The position numbers were made by a program, and so were the translations under genes. Shown here piece by piece: positions 57,167-64,000 of a DNA stretch of 64,000 nt. Location of the stretch: positions 4,596,996-4,660,995 of the forward strand of contig KK106982.1 of NCBI GenBank assembly GCA_000611775.1, in the 5' to 3' direction. The DNA is from Umbilicaria muhlenbergii. Its lineage: Eukaryota; Ascomycota; Lecanoromycetes; Umbilicariales; Umbilicariaceae. The notes under the pieces were generated by a model. That model was not told the origin of the DNA, did no database searches, and saw only the letters and a program-made list of their open reading frames with translations. Positions within the stretch are counted from its first letter, which is position 1, and every line of letters begins with the position of its first letter.

Positions 57167-59235
57167 TTACTTGTCTCTTTTTCCCCTACCCGGACCCTTT
57201 TTTGCCTCTCCCAAGTTCGCCTTTTGTATGTTTGCACCCCCCCGTGGCACTTCTGGGTCGCGCACTGGCGCATTTTCCGACTTAGGCCGCGACCGCGTGC
57301 TTCGAGCTGGGGCTCCAGCGGTAAAAGCGCCTTTCGGGACAGGCTTTTCGCCACCCTTTGGCAAAGCGCCAGCCCTCCCCAGCGACTGACTACTTTGTTC
57401 AGGCCGCCGAGTCTGTTTAACTTCCGACGATGAGGCTTCGTATCTGGTGGATTGTCCCTGTGCTCGAGTCTTGGTGACTCCTGCTACAACATTTGTTAGC
57501 TTAGCGTCCACACGAAGAGGCCTGTTTACGCACTATTCCCTGCAGCTTTCCCAGGCGTCCTACTACGGCGTCCTCCACGAAAACCTCCAAAAAGCCCGCC
57601 TTGGAAACGCACTGGTTCATCTTTCTCCCTACGAATTCTCTTCGGTGGCCGAGACTCTACATCTTCCGATGATGAAGATATTACGATAGCATTACCTTTC
57701 CCGCCTGTCTGAGTCTCCACGGTCTTTGGCTTTTCACGTTTCTCCGATGATCCTTTTTCACGACCTTTCTCACTTTTCTGAGTCGTTGGCTTTTCACGTT
57801 TCTCCAATGATCCTTTTTCACGACCTTTCTCAACTTTCTGAGTCTTGGTAATTTTTAACTCTCCACTTTCCTCCGAGGAATTTATTGAGATAATTTCATG
57901 ACTTTTCTCCCCTGTCTGAGTCTCTGTTGTCTCTTCTGCTAAGAAGTTGGTCAGCCTGGCATAGAGGTGATGCACTGTGGAAAGCGTACCTTGCTCCGGC
58001 CCATCAGCCCAGTCTTCGTCAATGGCCAAGGTGTCCTTCTTAGATGCGGATGCACGTGTGAATGGGGAAAATTCATCATCGTCATCGTCATTACGCTCCT
58101 GGAAGCCCGAGTAACCGTTCATCCATGCGTATTGGTCTAATATCTGCGCTGTTCTCGCGTGTTCCCCGTTCCTGAAAGGAACCCTTGGACGAAGCAGCCC
58201 CTGTCGAATACGAAGAGAGTCTTTTGAAGTATCGAACTTGGACCACTCGCTTCGGTCAAATAGCCGTTGGATATGCGTCAATGGGACCGAGTAGAAATAT
58301 ATTGCCCTTGGTTTGACCACAGGCCTTCGATACCATTTCACCCAATGAACTCCGGTCTTCAGAGCATACATATCCCGGCGATTGCCCAGATCGATGGGTT
58401 CTGGATACCATCCATCGAACAGCCATGCAGTGAAGGAATGCCCGGTTTCGTTATGGATATCATCACCGACAAAAAATGTGTCGCAATCGCTCCTTAGGTC
58501 ATGGTAATAGATCGTGTGGCCTAGCTCATGTACCATATTTATAGCCGCCATGAATACCGCAACCAGATGCTGATCACTGTCGGGTTTAGAGGCTAGAATG
58601 GCGTCGACGTATTGGCTAGCGACCGTAATGGTGATCTGTCTATGCTCTTGTCCAGCGCTTTCAGCCTGCTCAGCTGCTTCCATCCAGTCGTCCATTGGGT
58701 CGTCTCCCGTATCTATTTCCGGCACTATGGCCTTATCCTCACCTATGTAGCTCGTGTGATTGAGGCCGAATCTATCAGTGTTCGGCAACATCTGTGCATT
58801 CTCACTCCATTGAAGGCTGTTTGCGATTTCCACGAGCACAGCGTTGGCAGCGACGATCTCTGCTTTCGTTCTTTTGTCGTTAACGACGAGGCGTCGCACT
58901 GGCCCACCATCGCCATCCTCTCCTTGGCTCTCGGCGGAGAATTTCTGATCTGGTAAGAAATTGCATAAGTAAGGACCGCCGACTTCGAGCAATCTGGTAC
59001 CGAGAAGGAAGCTCTGCTCAAGGGCGTCGTAGCGAGCTTGCTTTATGTTCCAGCGCTTTTTGTCGAAGATAGTATGAGCTTTTCCTCTTAGGTTTAGATT
59101 CCATTTCCGGCCTGTCTGAATTGCTCCAAACCGTTTGAGTTCGTCGACAATCCAGTCTTCAGGAGGAAAATCAGTCTTTACCCCTTGAGAGGTGTTCTTC
59201 AGGAGAGTTTTCGGCTCCTTCTTTGGTGCGGACAT
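57167..59235 (-). CDS. HExxH-motif (zincin-like) fungal protein with charged repeat tail
   Basis: Exons 59235-57534 and 57483-57167 encode 672 residues. Residues 220-275 resemble a zinc metallopeptidase helix: FMAAINMVHELGHTIYYHD with HELGH at 236-240, and HNETGHSF with Glu263, a possible third ligand 23 residues on, as in gluzincins. The order and spacing suggest a zincin fold, but I recognise no named peptidase family; the core WYPEPIDLGNRRDMYALKTG looks fungal-specific. From about 455 the protein is disordered and charged, with a 20-residue unit present twice (EKGREKGSLEKREKP and EKGREKGSSEKREKP) and SUMO/nuclear-like SSSSEDVESRPPKRIRRE. The donor GTGCGT at 57533 (phase 1) keeps the second exon in frame. 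It ends RGKRDK. Activity is unproven. Confidence 0.75.
57724..57845. repeat. Two-copy 60-bp tandem duplication inside a coding exon
   Basis: The stretch around TTGGCTTTTCACGTTTCTCC is present twice with a 60-base period and few mismatches, adding 20 codons per unit and keeping the reading frame of the HExxH protein. Confidence 0.85.
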
Positions 59236-59747
59236 CTTGCCCTAGGCTGGTAAAGGGCCCCGGATGGAAAAGGCGCGGATGAAAAGGGGCCAGTCTCCAG
59301 AGGAAGGGATACATGGTTGATAAGGACGGCATTGCAGCGATGTGAGCTTCGTGTAACCGGTGGAGGAATGCTAGATCACGAATAAAACTGGACTGGGAAT
59401 GTAAGCAGTTTGCAGAGACAGCCAATCAAGAACACGCATAATAAATGCTTCACTCCAGGGTAAAGCTTCATTTCCTGCTGTCGACGCTGTTGGAATGTCT
59501 AAAAAGGAAGTTCGCCTGCAATATCATCTACAGAGTGACCCCGTCCCTGACAGGGCATGCGGCTCTCATTCCCAGGGTTCTAACAAGATAGTACCTGCAT
59601 GGAACTAGAAATACCGACGTTAGTGGCGCCAATCCGTCCTCAACCCGAGGCAACCCCGATTTAGTCGATCGAAGCTTTCGACGTGCTGATCTCACACCCC
59701 TGCGCCTTTCATGTAAAGGGTTTCCATGCATGACCAAAGCCTAAGTA
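59236..59747. other. Spacer between TFIIF-beta 3' end and HExxH gene start
   Basis: 512 bases with promoter and 3'UTR sequence. No repeat or RNA gene is seen. Confidence 0.4.
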
Positions 59748-61137
59748 TCATAGCAGAACATCCTCCATCTTAACGTTCTCGTCGTCTTCGTCGGTGCCCA
59801 AGCCCTCTCCATTATCTCCAACATCCGATGGTCCATCGAAGCTATAGCCCGTGTCCGGCGCGATCTCATCCTTGACGTGTTCATAGGACTCAGCGTTAGC
59901 GTAGGCGCTGATCCTGGCCTCGGGTTTAAGCTGCCATGTCATTGCGTGCGGACCCTGTCTCACAAGATGGGCGATCTTCTCTAAAGTCTGCTTCAAGTAA
60001 GCTTCGGGCTGGTTAAGTTCCACTTTGAGCGATCTCAGCGACCAGTAGTTGTACCGTTTGAAACAATCGTAGATGAGATCCAAAAGTTCGTTCTGTGGTA
60101 TCCGCGCTGCTTTGTATTCTTGCGGCTTTCCTCGTTGGGGTCCAGTTGTTTTCTGCTCATTGTCAGCCGCAGGCCTGATTCACGCGAATAACAGCGGCGC
60201 GTACGATGAAATTGCCAAAGTTGCCTGGTGGTCCCAGCGTGCCAGGAGCAAGCAAGTTGCCACCGTGCGAAAAGACATTCCCGGTTAGAAGCTTTGTTTC
60301 TCGCTTGGGCTTCATGGCTTGCTTCGTACGCTCGTTCATTATCATGGTGTATTCCTCATTCTCGACAGGGAGGCAATTGATTTCCGTCTGGACCCGTCCA
60401 GCCATGGCCGTATGCTCTGCGAAGTAAGCATGTCAGTCCGCGGACTTATGGACAGGCATCCAAAAGTACTCACTGGGAATGGCTTTTCGAAAATAGGGTT
60501 GCCATTTTTTGTTCTTGTCGTACTTTTGTAAAGTTTGTCGGGCACGGTCCTGGAACATAGGTCTGGGCGGGCCGTGTGAGTAGGGTGGTCCTCCACTGTT
60601 GTGTCCTTGCTTCACGCCGTGTCTCCCGTTCGCCGCGTAGCCAGGAAGGTCTTTTTCCGTGAAGATAAAGGTATTTGCGGGGTTTCGGTTTGTGATTTGC
60701 ATATTGTATTCCTTCGGTACAGTATGGACCTTGGCCACGTCGGGTGCTAGCATCAGGCTCATCTGCGGGAAGATTGCTTAGTAGGCGTGCGCTCAAGACG
60801 GCTATCAAATAGGGACTTAGTGATGGCACACCCTCTTAACGTCACCTGGAGTACCTTCTATGCGAACAGTACCCAGTCGGATCTCTTGGTCCTCGGCGAG
60901 TTTGGACCAATTCTCCCACAAGAACTTTGGAATCCTCGTCAGGTAAACTCCCTCGGCGGCGCCAGAAAAATCCAGATCTCCAGGATCCTCCTCATAGATG
61001 TCATCATCCGACAGGGCCGCAGGCGAGACACCTTTGGAATCGGGGTCCGATTTGATCTGAGGTTCCGTTCCGTTCACAGGCAGTGTGCTTGGCTCGGCTT
61101 TGATGCTTTGCACCTCTCCACCATATGACGAGGCCAT
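59748..61137 (-). CDS. TFG2: Transcription initiation factor IIF subunit beta
   Basis: The small TFIIF subunit, which with TFIIF-alpha stabilises RNA polymerase II at promoters. Four exons (61137-60832, 60762-60474, 60416-60205, 60152-59748) encode 403 residues. Landmarks: an acidic N-terminus (LSDDDIYEEDPGDLDFSG), the dimerisation-domain text VYLTRIPKFLWENWSKLAED and GTPGDVKR joined to MSLMLAPDV, VPKEYNMQITNR, GRVQTEINCLPVENEEY, then a Gly/Pro linker and the winged-helix domain at about 288-335 (ELLDLIYDCFKRYNYWSLRS, KVELNQPEAYLKQTLEKIA). It ends with an acidic tail. The symbol follows yeast usage. The start at 61137 gives the expected length. Confidence 0.94.
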
Positions 61138-61567
61138 CTGAGGGCGAGGGTATTATCGGTTGTCTTACATTCATCCATGAACATCTGGTAGCGGTGGTTG
61201 ATGTGCAGTAGAGTTCGAACGTCCGTAGGAAAGCGGTGGAAGCTACCTTTGTTCATCAACCGAAGTGAGAGATGACAATGGGCAATGAGGACGCTTGAAG
61301 TAAGGTCGGGTATGACTCAGCGAGGCCAAAAGGCTAAACCCTCTATTGAAAGCTGATTCACGAATAATACGGGAAGCGCCATCTTCCCGGTGAGCTTCGT
61401 GAGGGGCTACCTACGACATTGACGCTGCTTCAGCCCCTTTTCTCATGCTGGGATCTGCCATCGTTGCTGCCCTCAAAAGTAAAAACACCTAAGGCGTGAA
61501 CTGGTTTCAGGCGTTACTCTAGCAAGGCTTCACTGAATGCAAGAAAAATAAATAATAAAATTTTGGT

Positions 61568-61638
61568 GCATCGACCGGGAATCGAACCCGGACCTAATCG
61601 TTGGAAGCGATTAATCCTAACCATTGGACTATCGATGC
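61568..61638 (-). tRNA. tRNA-Gly (anticodon UCC)
   Basis: The minus strand folds as a 71-nt cloverleaf: acceptor stem GCATCGA pairing with TCGATGC, a D arm with AATGGTTA loop, an anticodon stem TAATCG/CGATTA with loop CTTCCAA (anticodon TCC, reading GGA), and a T arm CCGGG/CCCGG around TTCGATT. Box A and box B promoter elements are therefore intact. Read downstream on the minus strand, a run of T (AAAATTTTATT) fits a Pol III terminator. No intron is present. CCA is not encoded. Confidence 0.96.
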
Positions 61639-62096
61639 TTAACTGACTGAAACATTTAGCCTACTAATTTCAATATTAATCAAACAAAAGCCTCATACGT
61701 GTGTAACTTGAGTGAACTATTGAGTGAAAGCTGAAGACTTCCTAAAGTTCTCATCATGCAACACAATGTCCCTATAAGAGAGACACTAGCAGCAAATATT
61801 ACAGTAGACCTAATTGATAGGTAGTAAGCATTATCTAGGCTGCAGCCGTGGTACAAACAATATTTTAGACCAGCAGTGAGGCAGGCAAAGTGAGGGTTTC
61901 AGCCCTATAAACTCGCCTAGCATTCCCACAGTAAGGTAAGGTACTAGTTTTAGCATCCACGTGGCATCTAGCATCATAGCAAAAGCATAAGGTAAGGTAG
62001 TGAATGCAATGATGCTGCACACACATGCTTAACAAGAAATCTATTACTCAGCCTGCTTCAGAAATCCGAATTCTCAACGGGAAACTCACTCATAGT

Positions 62097-62433
62097 ATTA
62101 CTCAAGCCAAAACCAGGCAAAAGGCAATCGCGGCCAGTGCGAGGTAGCTGTCTTGTAATACTATCCAATCACCATATCATGAAAAGCAGACAACAGCTTC
62201 CTGGCAATATGATTTCTTAAGAGTGGATCCTCCGTCTTTGTTATACACAAACTTTTCAGATCACGAGAAGGTAGAATATGCCAACACTACCAGCCTTGCA
62301 TCTCCCAACCCCGACGGCACAAATATCATCCCTTTATCAGAGGTTGCCACATAAGAAAATTGAATAAGACTACTCGAGCCAAGTCAGGCAAAAGGCTATC
62401 GCGGTCAGTGCGAGGACTGCTCTTATAATACTA
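62097..62433. repeat. Diverged direct repeat, about 66 bp, two copies
   Basis: Copy A is 62097-62165 and copy B 62368-62433. They share ACTCxAGCC, CAGGCAAAAGGC, ATCGCGG, CAGTGCGAGG and the end TAATACTA, with scattered mismatches (several C/T) and a few indels. The 200 bases between are not obviously repeated. It may be a relic of a mobile or duplicated non-coding element, but I recognise no family. Confidence 0.8.
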
Positions 62434-63219
62434 CAACAACGTACACACTTTGCAAAAAGCCGCGTTGATAGTACGAAGTAACGCGGTACGATTTATCATC
62501 AATACAGGTATCAATGGTTCTGCGAAACATCTCAACCCATAAGCATTCATCTATGCCGATCAGGGAGACATTCCTCTTAGTCTAACCGAGGGCGGTTCCA
62601 AAGCCAGTCGTCTGTGTGTTGCCCCCTGTCTGTTAGAGAGGTGCCTGCCCAGGAACTGCTTTTGCAAGATTCCGACTTTCCAGACCATATCTGCTTGCAT
62701 CACTAGAGCAACTAGAATGGAGTGCCGGTGATTCCAAATTGTCGCAGGGTCATCATGGCCCTAATTCTTGGCCTGAGAGACAGCATCCCCTGCCTTTCGA
62801 CCCAGTCAGATCCTATTGTAACCACAATCCACAAACGCATGGCAGACGGCTCACACCTCTTTCTTCGATGTACGGATTTCAGAAGCTTGGACGGATGTCG
62901 CAGTCGGCAGAGCGTCTGTTCTCGCAGTAGAAAAGAATACAACAGAATACAACTGCGCAAGGATCGAGAGAGGCGAAGGCCGATGTTTCTCTCAGCCCTG
63001 CAGTCACTACCTTATCGATAAGCTAGTCAGCCATGCAAGCGAGCGGAAATGTCATCCATGAGCTTCATCGTTCTCCACACACCGCTTCATCTTCATCCTC
63101 ATCCCCATTCTTCACTCTGCCTGTTCTACTGGCTTGATTTACGCCTCCACACATCCGGCAGACCACAAAGCACTCTGAAGTAGGTCGGGGCGCCCCTACA
63201 TTTCGGCCCGAGAGCCATC

Positions 63220-64000
63220 ATGGCGTCCTCAGATATCACCTCAGCTCTTGCAAGTCTGGAAAGTCCGTCAACACCGCAGCAAGACAAACCCTCACGCTAC
63301 AATCAGCTCCTCCAGCAGATTCTTTCAAGCTCATCCCCTCAGCGCATATCGTCAGACCTTGCCGCCTTTATTGACTCCATTTTGGGAGAAAGCTTGGGCA
63401 TTGTTGCCGCGAGACCACTGCTAGGCTCATTTGTCAAAGCTCTGAAGACAGTTGTCAACACAGAAACGAAGATCGAAGCTGGACAGCATGCACTACAAGC
63501 GCTGCAGCCCAGAGTCGTGTCTTTTGAGGAGCAAGACGCTTCGATAAGAGAAATACTGGCCGATGCGTACCAAGAGCAGGAAGATTACACGGATGCCGCT
63601 AAAGTACTCGAGGGAATCCAATTGAATTCAAGTCAACGCAAGATCTCAGACGACGAGCGGGTTAAGACATGGATTCGAATATGTCGCCTGTATCTTGAAG
63701 AAGATGACACCACAAGCGCGGAAACCTACCTCAATCGAGCCAAGACTCTACTATACAAAGTGGAAGATAAGGAAGTCAATCTCATGTTCCAGCTGTCACA
63801 GGCGCGAATCCTCGATGCACGGAGGAAGTTCCTAGAGGCCAGTCAAGCATACCATAACTTCAGCTTCTCCGCAGTCTTGGATGAAGAAGAGAGGACTCGT
63901 GCCTTGTCTTCCGCCATCATCTGCGCCGTCCTGGCCCCAGCGGGGCCTCAGCGATCCCGGATGTTGGCCAAGCTGTACAAAGATGAAAGAGCATCTCAAG
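63220..64000 (+). CDS. CSN4: COP9 signalosome subunit 4, 5' part (runs off window)
   Basis: CSN4 is a PCI-domain scaffold of the COP9 signalosome, which removes Nedd8 from cullins and in fungi coordinates development and secondary metabolism. From ATG 63220 the frame stays open to the window edge: 260 complete codons, no intron so far. The N-terminal helical repeats contain SRYNQLLQQILSSS, GSFVKALKTV, SIREILADAYQEQEDYTDAA and KVLEGIQLNSSQRKISDDER, then KTWIRICRLYLEEDDTTSAE and TYLNRAKTLLY, a CSN4/Rpn5-type pattern, with SEDDER-like ISDDERVKTWIRI typical of CSN4. The PCI domain itself lies beyond 64000. Confidence 0.9.
   Translation, partial: MASSDITSALASLESPSTPQQDKPSRYNQLLQQILSSSSPQRISSDLAAFIDSILGESLGIVAARPLLGSFVKALKTVVNTETKIEAGQHALQALQPRVVSFEEQDASIREILADAYQEQEDYTDAAKVLEGIQLNSSQRKISDDERVKTWIRICRLYLEEDDTTSAETYLNRAKTLLYKVEDKEVNLMFQLSQARILDARRKFLEASQAYHNFSFSAVLDEEERTRALSSAIICAVLAPAGPQRSRMLAKLYKDERASQ

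Larger units (their letters stand above)
61138..63219. other. Intergenic region with tRNA-Gly and a diverged repeat
   Basis: 2.1 kb between the divergent TFIIF-beta and CSN4 genes. Besides the tRNA (61568-61638) and the direct repeat (62097-62165 and 62368-62433) there are short TAAGGTAAGGTA words at 61934 and 61990. Frames of 60-100 codons near 62.7-63.0 kb exist on both strands and are not called. Confidence 0.5.

Overview
The window is eukaryotic nuclear DNA from a filamentous ascomycete (Pezizomycotina). Evidence: dense genes with short introns (mostly 48-120 nt) carrying GTRNGT donors and CTRAC/CTAAT-type branch sites, fungal-specific families (TPC1, MTD1, questin-oxidase-like, fungal C2H2 factor), and genes on both strands without operons. 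The class cannot be fixed from the sequence alone. I rebuilt 25 intact or edge-truncated protein genes, one pseudogene and one tRNA. Spliced models were checked for reading-frame closure across every junction, so exon coordinates below are deduced by hand.

Left part (1-16 kb): a 5'-truncated hypothetical gene; a small secreted protein; a divergent ER pair (EMC3 and signal peptidase subunit SPC2); two same-strand iron-sulfur genes (monothiol Grx3/4-type glutaredoxin and MMS19); MTD1 of folate metabolism; ribosome factor RPF2; a divergent mitochondrial pair (gamma-butyrobetaine-hydroxylase-like oxygenase and thiamine pyrophosphate carrier TPC1) with a 56-base assembly gap in the purine-rich spacer.

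Middle (16-44 kb): a large C2H2 transcription factor with a probable 5'UTR intron, 3.4 kb of gene-free DNA, a type-B carboxylesterase, the peroxisomal membrane protein PMP24, an EF-hand MscS-type channel, a decayed SAM-dependent methyltransferase of secondary-metabolism type, a seven-exon alpha-tubulin, an AidB-like acyl-CoA dehydrogenase, a secreted protein of unknown function, a UBE3D-like E3 ligase and a questin-oxidase-like protein.

Right part (43-64 kb): ATP4 and NOC4 as a divergent pair, a Sel1-repeat protein, a bZIP factor with a C-terminal hydrophobic segment preceded by 3.3 kb of low-complexity DNA, a five-finger CCCH protein (ZC3H3-like), a HExxH zincin-like protein with a duplicated charged tail, TFIIF-beta, tRNA-Gly(UCC), a region with a diverged direct repeat, and the 5' part of CSN4 running off the edge.

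Most genes are housekeeping genes without a shared pathway. Functional neighbours worth noting are EMC3/SPC2 (ER membrane biogenesis), Grx3/4/MMS19 (cytosolic Fe-S handling) and GBBH-like/TPC1 (mitochondrion). No CRISPR, virus-like element or intact transposon was recognised. I found no convincing entirely new system; the best leads are the membrane-type bZIP, the HExxH protein, three stop-free introns of length 3n, and the methyltransferase pseudogene.
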